Source: Plutella xylostella (taxonomy: Eukaryota > Arthropoda > Insecta > Lepidoptera > Plutellidae). From it: DNA of 64,000 nt. Numbering within the stretch: the stretch's first letter is position 1; each line of letters begins with the position of its first letter. Location of the stretch: positions 6,138,001 through 6,202,000 of the forward strand of contig NC_064009.1 of the NCBI RefSeq assembly GCF_932276165.1. Direction: 5' to 3'. Both the position numbers and the translations under genes were made by a program. Below the pieces are notes generated by a model. The model was not told where the DNA came from and searched no databases. It saw only the letters and a program-made list of their open reading frames with translations. Positions 53,901 through 63,186 of the stretch are shown one piece after another.

Positions 53901-55275
53901 TGTCCGACCAATAGCAGTCCCCGTCTTTTGTTTCGTTGTTGGTTTTATGAGGAAGGCCGAAGGTATAGTGTCGTCTTTGAGGAGAGGTCTATGTCCAGCA
54001 AAAGGTCCAGCTTGACCTCTTACGTAGTTTATTGGCTAGTATTTTGTTGATTGAATATTTCTTTAGGTCACAAATCTTTTAACTGATGTCTCCTCTCCTA
54101 TTATTAGGTAGGGTAACGTAACGTACCTTGGGACGCTTGTACCTCGGGACATTGATTGTATTTTAAAAACCGGCTAAATAAACACATTAAAATTCTACCC
54201 TAGGCATAGTATCTTATTCGCTTGGCAAAACTAGTGAGTCTCGTGATCATACCGGCATCGAGTGTGTGGTGAAGACAATATGAAGTTTTTTGGAGTCAAA
54301 AGTAGCTTTTGTATAGTTTTTTGAGTTGCTTTATATCATTGAGGCATGCTCAAAATAGAGACATGGATGTCACGTATAAATTTTCAGTTATTTAATTTTA
54401 TGACACGGCAATTATCTGAAAGATTTCTAAATTAAAAATAAAGATATTAAAATTTTGGTTAAATATTGCTTTTTTGTACCTTGGGACACGATTAAATTTG
54501 TACCTTGGGACACTGTTTCCTATGGCTTTGTACTATGGAAAATGCAAACTTCTAAATAACGTCTTATATCTCTGTTCTTATTAGTGGCAGAGTGAAACTG
54601 GACAGAAGAGAGATACAGAAAATCAATAAGAACAGAGATATAAGGCGTTATTTAGAAGTTTGCATTTTCCATAGTACACAGCCTTAGGAAACAGTTTACA
54701 AACGTGTAACGTACCTTGGGTCAAAACAAGCATTTTTACTTTTATCTTAATTTAATAAAATCTGGCCACACCAAAGCTCCAGCACAAATACTAGTGATAA
54801 TAGATTTTATATCCTACCGAATAAAGAAAATTTCGCATTAATATCTTAGTTGTACGCTGCGATAGCTTCATTCAAAGTAGGGGTAGTCGAAAATGTCCCT
54901 AGGTACGTTACGTTACCCTACTTGCACTATTTTCAAAATTATCCTGAAATTGGAATTAAAACGTCACCCAACATACGTACTTTCAGTCACTATGAAAATC
55001 GAAAAAGATATAATAATATGTTGGGTAATTACTTACCTGTATGTCCGGATATATCACCAAGCTTTTAACTACGAATTAAATTCTTACCTATGTACATCTC
55101 TCCTCCTACCCCTCCAGAGCTGGTTTGGCCGCTGCCGACCCACTTCACCCCGCGGCACCTCTACAAGTTGAAGGTGGACGACACCTTCGTGGAGCCCCTG
55201 CCCGTGATGCCCTGGGAGCAAGCGGAGGAGGAAGACGAGAGGGAGGACAGGGACAGCGATAGCGACGAGTCGTAG
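50961..55275 (+). CDS. TEX47-like protein
   Basis: Six exons: 50,961-51,041, 51,440-51,607, 51,963-52,193, 52,871-53,026, 53,632-53,785, 55,118-55,275; GT-AG, frame kept, 315 residues. HGILLVYASYFVHVLE followed by EDTLHRQL (about 68-93) resembles the BLUF-like segment of vertebrate TEX47 (a GLLLIYP...HILE...DTL pattern, from memory), and LLDFLLSSPYVLDL with ELVWPLPTHF (264-273) resembles its C-terminus (VVWPAPSRF). TEX47 is testis-expressed; no flavin function is established. Insect-specific features are a Glu tract at about 109-126 and an acidic Asp/Glu/Ser tail. Introns 3-5 are full of repeats. Its CFAP100-like neighbours suggest a sperm role. It could be another BLUF-fold protein. Confidence 0.65.
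52554..52805 (+). repeat. tRNA-derived SINE, copy 2 (in TEX47-like intron 3)
   Basis: Same family as 46,435-46,680: B box GGGTTCGATTCCCGGC, body CAGTTGTCCGATACCCATAA, tail (ATT)n. Confidence 0.85.
53068..53190. mobile_element. Short MITE in TEX47-like intron 4
   Basis: The inverted ends GTCCAAACAACTTGAATGTT and its complement frame about 120 bp; CTTGAA/TTCAAG pairing continues inward. Confidence 0.65.
53255..53595 (+). repeat. Lep1/Helitron-like repeats, two adjacent
   Basis: 53,390-53,595 starts ACTAATATTATAAATGCGAA, has a (GTCT)n run and TTTTATCCCGG, and ends with the hairpin-rich GCGAAGCGAAGCTCGCGGG near GCTAGT, the layout of lepidopteran Lep1 Helitron-like repeats. 53,255-53,370 resembles a degenerate inverted copy (CCCGCGAGCTTCGCTTC). 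Confidence 0.65.
54110..54921. mobile_element. 812-bp TIR element with internal fold-back
   Basis: TAGGGTAACGTAACGTACCT at the left is mirrored at the right. The phrase ACCTTGGGAC recurs through the element. 54,522-54,690 is a second inverted repeat with arms of about 64 bp (GGCTTTGTACTATGGAAAAT). No coding capacity. In TEX47-like intron 5. Confidence 0.7.
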
Positions 55276-55467
55276 GAGGGAGGGAGATAGTGGAATCGGT
55301 TTTGTTGTAAATTGAGTATACATACATAGCTATGTATACTCAAGTGTGTTGCTATATAAAGAGGGTGTAGTTCAAAACAAGTTTTGATCAAAATTGAGGC
55401 CATTTGGTGTCGGTATTTTGAAAGTGAAACTTTTTCATTGCTCGTTAGTGTAGTTTCTTATATAGAA

Positions 55468-55473
55468 AATAAA
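55468..55473 (+). terminator. Poly(A) signal of the TEX47-like gene
   Basis: AATAAA 193 bp after the stop. Confidence 0.5.
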
Positions 55474-55526
55474 CGAATTGATGGCTTTATCCATTTTTTG
55501 GGCATATAAAATACGTAGGAAACATG

Positions 55527-55612
55527 TACAGTAAGGTGCAGATAAACCTGACCCCCCTCAGAAGCATTGTTACTATGAAAAGGGGGTCAGGTTTCTCTGC
55601 ACCTGACCGTAC
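55527..55612. mobile_element. Very short MITE
   Basis: The ends GTGCAGATAAACCTGACCCC and its near-complement pair across about 85 bp. No genes. Confidence 0.6.
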
Positions 55613-55864
55613 TATCGGAGTTTTTCATTGTTATAAATTATAGAACTAATTCAAATGTTTTTTGATAATATAATATTGTTTATTTTATAAAACAAAGTCT
55701 TGCTTTTTATGACGTATACTTTCATATTGATTAGCTACTGCATGCTACTGCAAAGGAGATAGTTACCATGGTTCTGTAGGGATATTGATAAAACAGAGTT
55801 AACAGGTAGTAGTCATAAGCATAAACTAATTGAGACTTTCCTAACCACGACGTATTTTTCAAGT

Positions 55865-57458
55865 ATGGATAATAAGAAAAACAAAGCTTCCAAGAAGGGA
55901 ACAAGAAGAACTGTGTTTGGTATAAAACTGCCACCTATAGAACCGTGTGACGACAATGAAGTTATTAAAACTACTTTAGATATAGACCCAGCCTTCTATT
56001 CAATGATCGATGGACGACCCATTAGACCGAATACTTCACTCAACGCCTACAAGCAAAATATAAGGGATATAGCGGTCAAAAGAACACTCCACGGCTTTGT
56101 CACAGATGAAATCATTAGAATCGACCGTGAAATTGAGTCTGAGAGATACATATACGAAAAAGCATTGGCGCATTTTGAAGATTACAAGAACAGTTTCGAT
56201 AAATTTTTAGCTGACGACAACAATAAAACAATAGCCGTTATGACAAAATCGGACACCATGACTAAGGACCTGACAAACTTGACTGAAGATCAGAAGCAAG
56301 TGAGTTACGAGCTAGCTTCCATAAAGTCTAAGTTACAGTATGTGGATCAGAACTTTATGATACTGTTATCATTTGAGAATTTTCTGCATAAAGCATCCCC
56401 AATTTTGTGGCAAGATAGCCATAACATAACATTAGAACTAAAACACGAAGAGATTTTAACAATCAACAATGATATTCTTCTGGAAATAGATAAGGCGCTA
56501 ATAATTAAAAAACTCAACAAATTTCCTCCACCTCGTTTATATTTTGAAACTCCGGAACAGCTTCTCATTATATTTCAATTACTTGAAAAACAAAATCTTA
56601 ATTACTTACTGGTGACAGAGGAACTGAGCGTACAAAAAAATAAGTTTATAAAAGCACTTGATGGTATTAAAACTCTGCTTCGACAAGAACTTAATTTTAT
56701 TCAACAAAAGGTAAGATATTTTGCAATTACTTTTGTACTTGTGTTTTAAATCAATACCTATGTAAATCCTAAAGTACCACTTTCCTAATTTTTTTAGGTA
56801 GAAAGTGGATGCGGAAATTTAGCAGTAACAATCCCTTTACCAGGCCAATGCCTGACATACTGAATTTTCTTTATTGTTATTTCAGTTTTAGCATGTATTC
56901 GTTTCATTAAAAAAATAGCTCAGTGACGATGATGGGTACATTCCCCTGCCAACGGGAACAAATCTGATAAAATTCCACCTTCTTCTGTACCTAAGTATAT
57001 TTATACACATAAACGTACGTAAGTAATTACTTATAATAAGCTTTACTTTTCAGATAAACGAGAGTGAGGATATAATAAAATGGAATGAAATGAGAGAAGT
57101 TGAACTAAAGGAAATATTCTTCCGAATATTAGAAGAGAAAATAAAATATCTTGTTTCTTCTGAAACAGCTTTAAAAATCTACAACTACGTAGAATATGCA
57201 TATGAGCAACTCATTGCACCCAATGACACTGACTTGAGTACTTTAGATATGACAAAGGCGCTTGAGGCTGAGTATAACAATCTTATGTTAGATCTCTCAG
57301 TATTCGATCTTGATGAACTGAAGAAGATTGAGAAAGAAACATACGAACAGGAAGCAGAGGCATTACATAAAGCTAAAATTGCAAGTAAACTGTTGAAAGA
57401 CGTTGATAAACTAAGCAAACGCATGAATTCGTCGTATCAACCTGCCAGTAAGGAATGA
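55865..57458 (+). CDS. CFAP100-like (DUF4200) coiled-coil protein, gene 1
   Basis: Two exons, 55,865-56,710 and 57,054-57,458, 416 residues. It opens with a basic head, then IDPAFYSMIDGRPIRPN, a shared signature of this cluster. DUF4200-type coiled coil at about 95-185 (FDKFLADDNN, then FENFLHKASPILW). LYFETPEQLLIIFQLLEKQN at about 225 matches the vertebrate CFAP100/CCDC37 segment LYF(T)EPQQLLDVF (from memory). CFAP100 with CFAP73 forms the MIA complex linking inner dynein arms in cilia and flagella. It is the shortest member and the only complete member with an intron; it lacks the WCEG-DPEP tail of genes 2 and 3. AATAAA at 57,584. Confidence 0.75.
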
Positions 57459-58253
57459 AAAAAAAAATACATCTCGAAGTCTGCATAATAATATATTCAC
57501 ATAACATAATTTATGCTTTAAATTTAATATTAAAAATTTAAAACTAAAATAGTATAACCGTGCCATTGCACTTAATACTTAAGAATAAAATGTCAACATT
57601 TGGCTAAATTACTTTGTTAAGAAAGAGTGACCTCTTCTGGCACAGGTGCTTATGTACTTAAAAGAAGGGGTTAAACTTAGTTTAAATTTACTGATCAACT
57701 TTTTGGCAAATGAATAAACGTTTTTGTATTTGTATTTTGTATTTGTATAGTCAACATTCTCTTGTTTATTTTTGTATTGGTATACCTATACACGCCCTCT
57801 ATTTTTTTAACTTTGTTTCCGTAATAGTAATATAGTCATATATAAGGTTGTCTGTAAGAGATCCTTCCTAACGATAAGGTCGCCTGTTGTGCATGTGCAT
57901 TGTTTCTAGTTTATGACTATGTTTTTGTATGTCTGGAGCATGGAAGTAATAAGTACCTATACCTACTTACGTAAGTACTTATTACTTTCATGGTCTGGAG
58001 TTCTACCTATTATTAAATTTTTACCTTAGAATAATAAAGACCTCGGCTGTTGCTGTGCTTCAATCAGTATCAATCTTTATATTTATGATGTGGAATTGTC
58101 AGTCCAATCAGTCACTTTCTCTATGATAGAGAAAAGAACACTACGTTCACTCTATTGCTCTATTACAAAGTCAAGAAATGATGAAGAACATTGAAAAATC
58201 AAGCATAAAAATTTTTTAGAACTTTATTTTACTTATTTATTTGATAACGAACT
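57459..58253. other. Spacer between CFAP100-like genes 1 and 2
   Basis: A LINE-like 3' end with TTTGTATTTGTAT repeats lies near 57,690-57,750. A hairpin (GGAAGTAATAAGTAC / GTACTTATTACTTTC) lies at about 57,940-57,995. No gene. Confidence 0.5.
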
Positions 58254-59996
58254 ATGCCGTGTTCACAAAAGAAACGCGAAACTATTATGCCAGTTAAAAC
58301 TCTTGACGTCATATTTCGGCGTCGTTACGTGCCGAACACACAACACTACTTCACAGATCGGAAGTATGCGAACGCGAATACTGCAAGGGAGTTTTTGCAG
58401 CGTGGGAATCATTTTAAAGGGCCAAAATCTTCGAAGCTATTATCCTACATCAAGTATAGTGATAGAAAGGTTAAGGTAACAGCTCGAGAGAGAAGTTCGC
58501 TGCCATTGCATTTAAAAGGTAGTTCAAAAATTGCAGCCATGAGAGACTTAACGCAGCGCCTCTTCATCAAGGAACCTCCAGATGAAGTGAAGGCTATTGT
58601 TGAAGTCGATCCAGAGTTTTATTCTGTAATAGAAGGCAGACCGCTTCGTAAATTTGATGATATAACGTTATATATGAATAAAATAAGAAGTTATGCCATG
58701 ATTCGACAGCAAATTGGGTATAGAGAAGACTTGGTTCTAAGTATTAGTAAGAGCATTACTGAAGAAAAAGACAGTTATGAAAAACTATGTCAACAGTACA
58801 AAAAACAAGTAAAACATTTTCAAAGATTTCTGACTGACGACTATAGAAAATCTACTATGATAGTAGCACACTCTGAGAAAATACACCAACTTTTACTAGA
58901 CAAAGAAATAGAATATATTAGCTACGTTTCTAAAACGACTATTTTAAGGAATATCCTATTTAAACTTGATGCAATACGAGGTATCCTTAAAACGTATCGT
59001 TCTTTTTTAATGTTTATTGCTCCCTTACCCTGGAGGCGCCAAAATGACGAAATATTAATGGCACACGATCGGAACACATCTTTAAAATACGACTCTGGAC
59101 ATTTTGAAACTATAGAGTTAGACGTGCTAGATATAGATAATATGATAGAGTGGGCTACTGCTGAACTAAAAGATCCGCCTAAGAATATAATATATTTTAA
59201 TGATCCACAAGAAGTTATAAATATCTTCAGCAACATTCAATTGCAAAGCCGTGAGTACTTAATGATGCTTTGTACAACAGATGGACTTCACCATCAGCTG
59301 CAATCGAACATAAAGATTCTCAAACAGGAATTGGAAGATAAAATTGTAATGTTTCAACACTATATCAATGATAAAAACGAATTACTATCAGAACAAGAAG
59401 AAATGGAACAATTTCTGCAGTTGAAGTTCTTCCGCATACTATACGGCTTTTTCTACGATACTGTAGCTAGTCCAGAAACTTTGAAACTAAAATTATGCAT
59501 TGAGTTTGTATACGAACAAGTATTTAAGAAATGTGAAGAGGGGCATCAGAGTTTGCGAGATACGATGAAAGTATTAGAGCTCCTTTATGAAGACTACTGT
59601 TTGCGGCTAGACAGTTTAGATTTTAAAACGGTCAAAAAAGCTCAAGCAGAGCTTTACGCACAAGATTTAAAGCTTATGAGGAAAGCCTACAAAGCCGAAC
59701 GAGAACTTAAAGCTTTTAGGGAAATGACCAATGCATTAAATAAAGCATTTCAGCCACCTGATAAGTATAAACAACCTGAGTATAAAAATCTAACACATAT
59801 GAAGCCGGCACTTGCTCCGGTTAGTAACGAAGCAGATCGGAAAAAATCCAGTAATTTGACCGCGGTGGAACGTGAAAATTTGATACTATTTACAGAGTGG
59901 TGTGAAGGTATGGATCCTGAGCCTTATCTAGAGCAATATAATATGTATGTGAAACCAACTTTTGAAAAGCTATCAGAGGAAAAGTCTTATGTCTGA
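58254..59996 (+). CDS. CFAP100-like (DUF4200) coiled-coil protein, gene 2 (intronless)
   Basis: 580 codons in one exon. A basic head IMPVKTLDVIFRRRYVPNTQ, then VDPEFYSVIEGRPLRKFDD (about 118-136), YMNKIRSYAMIRQQIGYRED, DUF4200 coiled coil (about 160-260, ending YRSFLMFIAPLPWRR), IIYFNDPQEVINIF (about 313-327), a long second coiled-coil half, and a conserved tail FTEWCEGMDPEPYLEQY. About twice the core of gene 1 plus extensions. An alternative start is Met12. Intronless where gene 1 has an intron at the second coil. Likely axonemal scaffold; the tissue is inferred from the family. Confidence 0.78.
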   Translation: MPCSQKKRETIMPVKTLDVIFRRRYVPNTQHYFTDRKYANANTAREFLQRGNHFKGPKSSKLLSYIKYSDRKVKVTARERSSLPLHLKGSSKIAAMRDLTQRLFIKEPPDEVKAIVEVDPEFYSVIEGRPLRKFDDITLYMNKIRSYAMIRQQIGYREDLVLSISKSITEEKDSYEKLCQQYKKQVKHFQRFLTDDYRKSTMIVAHSEKIHQLLLDKEIEYISYVSKTTILRNILFKLDAIRGILKTYRSFLMFIAPLPWRRQNDEILMAHDRNTSLKYDSGHFETIELDVLDIDNMIEWATAELKDPPKNIIYFNDPQEVINIFSNIQLQSREYLMMLCTTDGLHHQLQSNIKILKQELEDKIVMFQHYINDKNELLSEQEEMEQFLQLKFFRILYGFFYDTVASPETLKLKLCIEFVYEQVFKKCEEGHQSLRDTMKVLELLYEDYCLRLDSLDFKTVKKAQAELYAQDLKLMRKAYKAERELKAFREMTNALNKAFQPPDKYKQPEYKNLTHMKPALAPVSNEADRKKSSNLTAVERENLILFTEWCEGMDPEPYLEQYNMYVKPTFEKLSEEKSYV

Positions 59997-60988
59997 GATG
60001 TATAATATTGATTATTGATTGTTGTAGTCACTTCATAAAATTTATTGCCATAGTTATCAGGTGGATTGCTAATTTATAGTTAAAACATTTTGATTAATTA
60101 TTTATAATTATATAGTTTTTTTTTCATTAAGTTTTTTTGTAAGATTATAATTACAATCTTTATATAACATTTAGTATATCTTTTGTTTTATTTTTCATTA
60201 AGTATTAAATTATTAATTATAGGTACTTACCTATACATTGTAAATTATAAGATGACCCTTATGACAGCTGTCATGTCCTTACATTGTATTTGTCATTTGT
60301 TATTTTTCAAGGTAACCCTAGCTAGGCAAACCCTAATAACTCAGCCTAATAAGCATCTGTCAAAATCTGTCATCTGTCTGTATGATCTTGGTTGGTATGA
60401 TCTTGGTATGATCAAAAGTCACAGGACTCATGCTAAATTTTACAAAGGTACGTTTTACGTTTGCGTATGAAGGTTTCAGCCAGTTTCAGCAGAATCTTAT
60501 GGCCAGTCATGATCGTTAACAATTTACCTACTCCACTACTCGGGAAGGATGATTCACGCTACACCGTGTCTCGACCCGGCCGGTGTATGAAGTTTGGCAC
60601 GGCCGAGCCACTGTCAAGCATGAAATTGCATACAAAAGGGCACGGCCCGGTCAAGACACGTTGTAGCGTGAAACATACTATATTGCCCATAGAGACGATG
60701 GAAAAAGTCCTAAGATGTCCCCGTTTGTGAAACTTGAAATGTTTTTATTTTTATAAAATTACTTAGGTACGCATAGAAAAAATCTGAGATATTTTAGGAT
60801 GATACGGAGGGAATAAAGAGCGTTGTTGATTTTTTTTCGGACTGAGAACCTTCTCCTTTTTTCGAAGTCTGTTAAAAAATATAGAACAATACGGAATCTG
60901 GATGTGTCAAAAAGACACTGAGATCATAGATAATACTTGTCTCCGACAATCATCTCATAGAAATATCAATTTTATGTAATTTATTTAA
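59997..60988. other. Spacer between CFAP100-like genes 2 and 3, with a MITE
   Basis: 60,551-60,673 is a TIR element (TTCACGCTACACCGTGTCTC mirrored by ACACGTTGTAGCGTGAA). Near 60,840-60,875 is the repeat end CTCCTTTTTTCGAAGT also known from 26.3 and 27.0 kb. No gene. Confidence 0.6.
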
Positions 60989-62779
60989 ATGGCGTGTTTA
61001 AAAGAGAAACATAAACCCATGATGCCTGTGCGGATTCTGGACATGATATCTAGACGGCGGTATTTACCAAACACTCAATACTACTACACAAATAGAGAAC
61101 ACGCTTTTAAAGATAAGGATTATGTGGCGTCCAGTGTTGCACCTGGTCGGCCATTTGGAGTTCATAGGTCCGAGAAAATATTATCTTACATTCAATATAG
61201 CGACAGGAAAGAAAAGGAGATGGCAATAAGGGGGCGAACGAAACCATTAAAATTAAAAGAGAATATTAAAACTGCAGAAATAAGGGACCTCTCTGTGAGA
61301 CTATATGTACAGGATCCTCCAGATGATGTGAAGACAGTGAATCAAATCCATCCAGAATTTTACACCGTAATTGAAGGAAGGCCACTGCGTCGCTTTGACG
61401 ACATTAAAGTATACATGAAAAATATTAGAGATCACATGATGACACGGCAACAAATAGGATATCAACGAGATTTAATAGAAAGGATTAATAAGAATATTGC
61501 AGAAGAATCTGAAAAATATAACAAAATTCTGCTTAAGTACAAAAATCATGTTAAAAACTTTCAACGGTTTCTAACAGAAGACTATGAAAAAGCCGTATTT
61601 AAAGCAGAGTTAGCTGCAGATGTTCATGAGAAAATGTTAAAGATGGAGTTGGAATTTTTTGACTGTGCAGCAGAAACCACCATACATAGTAATATCATTT
61701 TTAAACTTGAAGCTACACGAAATAATTTGAAAATGTATCGTAAATTTTTAATGCATGTGGCTCCTTTACCATGGCGACGAGAAAATGATTTACTAGGTAA
61801 AATGCATTCTCTACAATTTTTCGAAGAAAAATATGAAACAGATGAGTACGAGATTAGCATGGATGTTGATAAAACTATAGAAATGGCGGCGAAAGAGTTA
61901 GAAAATCCACCGCCTAATACCTTGTATTTTAAAGATCCCATACAAATGATGGATTTATTTGAAGCTATGGAACAACAGAGTGGTGACTACCTGACAATGC
62001 TTGCTCAGACTGACTCACTAAATCGTCGATTGCAATCTGCAATAAAGTGCCTTAAGAATGATACCGAAACAGAGTTGGAGAATTTTAAATACTACATAGA
62101 CCAATTAAACTGTGAAATATCAAGTAAAGAGAAACTCGAACAGTTTTTAGAGAACAAATTTTATCGTATAATAAATGGTCTATTTTATGAGTGTGTAGCC
62201 GGCGAGGAGACACTTAAACTCAAGATTTGTATAGAATACGTTTATGATCAAGTATTTGGTCACTACGATGAAGGTCACACCAATTTGTATGAGCCAATGA
62301 GGTTGATAGAACTTAAATACGAAGAATATCGTATGGCTATGGATTGTATCGATATAAAATCTATAAAAAAAGCTGAAAAGAAGGCTTTTTCTCAGGATGC
62401 AAAAAATATGAAAAACGCTCATAATGCTCAAAAAGAGCTGAGACTGTTCAATCGAATGAGAGAAACCCTGTCAAAGGCTTTCCAACCGCCAGCTCAGTAT
62501 ATGCGCCCAACTTTTGATAAGCTTGATAAAAGAAGTACTCTAAAGAAACACCGTAATGTTAAGCGTACCAATGAAGATTCAAGTAAAATGACGGAGGCCG
62601 ATCGTGAGGGTTTGCGACTGTTCACTAGCTGGTGTGAGGGCCTGGACCCCGAGCCCTTCCTCGAACAATACCGACGGTGTGTGGAACCAATGTTCACTGA
62701 CGGTAACCAGACACCAAGTCAGACAAAAAGTAAAAGCATAGATTCAGATGATGATTACTGTAACTACCGTTTGTTTTAA
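60989..62779 (+). CDS. CFAP100-like (DUF4200) coiled-coil protein, gene 3 (intronless)
   Basis: 596 codons without intron, colinear with gene 2: MMPVRILDMISRRRYLPNTQ, HPEFYTVIEGRPLRRFDDI, RQQIGYQRDL, the FQRFLTEDYEKA start of the DUF4200 coil, FLMHVAPLPWRREND, TLYFKDPIQMMDLFEAMEQQ, FTSWCEGLDPEPFLEQY. Genes 2 and 3 are the closest pair in the array. It ends with a short acidic tail (SDDDYCNYRLF). Expected to be a ciliary/sperm-tail structural protein like its neighbours. Confidence 0.78.
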   Translation: MACLKEKHKPMMPVRILDMISRRRYLPNTQYYYTNREHAFKDKDYVASSVAPGRPFGVHRSEKILSYIQYSDRKEKEMAIRGRTKPLKLKENIKTAEIRDLSVRLYVQDPPDDVKTVNQIHPEFYTVIEGRPLRRFDDIKVYMKNIRDHMMTRQQIGYQRDLIERINKNIAEESEKYNKILLKYKNHVKNFQRFLTEDYEKAVFKAELAADVHEKMLKMELEFFDCAAETTIHSNIIFKLEATRNNLKMYRKFLMHVAPLPWRRENDLLGKMHSLQFFEEKYETDEYEISMDVDKTIEMAAKELENPPPNTLYFKDPIQMMDLFEAMEQQSGDYLTMLAQTDSLNRRLQSAIKCLKNDTETELENFKYYIDQLNCEISSKEKLEQFLENKFYRIINGLFYECVAGEETLKLKICIEYVYDQVFGHYDEGHTNLYEPMRLIELKYEEYRMAMDCIDIKSIKKAEKKAFSQDAKNMKNAHNAQKELRLFNRMRETLSKAFQPPAQYMRPTFDKLDKRSTLKKHRNVKRTNEDSSKMTEADREGLRLFTSWCEGLDPEPFLEQYRRCVEPMFTDGNQTPSQTKSKSIDSDDDYCNYRLF

Positions 62780-63186
62780 TATTCATTTTAAGTTAGTATT
62801 ATTGCTCAGCAGTGTCTTCGTTTATTTGATCTTTTGTTAGTCTATTAGTTTTTTTTTTAAGTTGCACTAAAGTCGTTTTATTTTTTATGTGTACAATATC
62901 GGTTACCTACCCAGAAAGTTACTGAGGATATTAGGTGATTATATATTATATCCAAATATCTGACCAAGATCTGACCTAACTTTGTGCCCATAGTGATTGA
63001 TTAAGTTAGAAAATACTTAGTAAATCTAGATGGTCTGTTTGTTAACCTTTGTGCACATATGCAACAAATATTCAATGTTTTTTCCTTAATGTGTATAAAA
63101 TATAAATCCCAAGATTAAAAACATTTCTTTCATTTGTATTATTTGAAATAGCTTGTCCATAGTTGATTTGACTCTCTGTGATAACA
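62780..63186. other. Spacer between CFAP100-like genes 3 and 4
   Basis: AT-rich, presumably the 3' UTR of gene 3 and promoter of gene 4. No repeat recognised. Confidence 0.5.
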
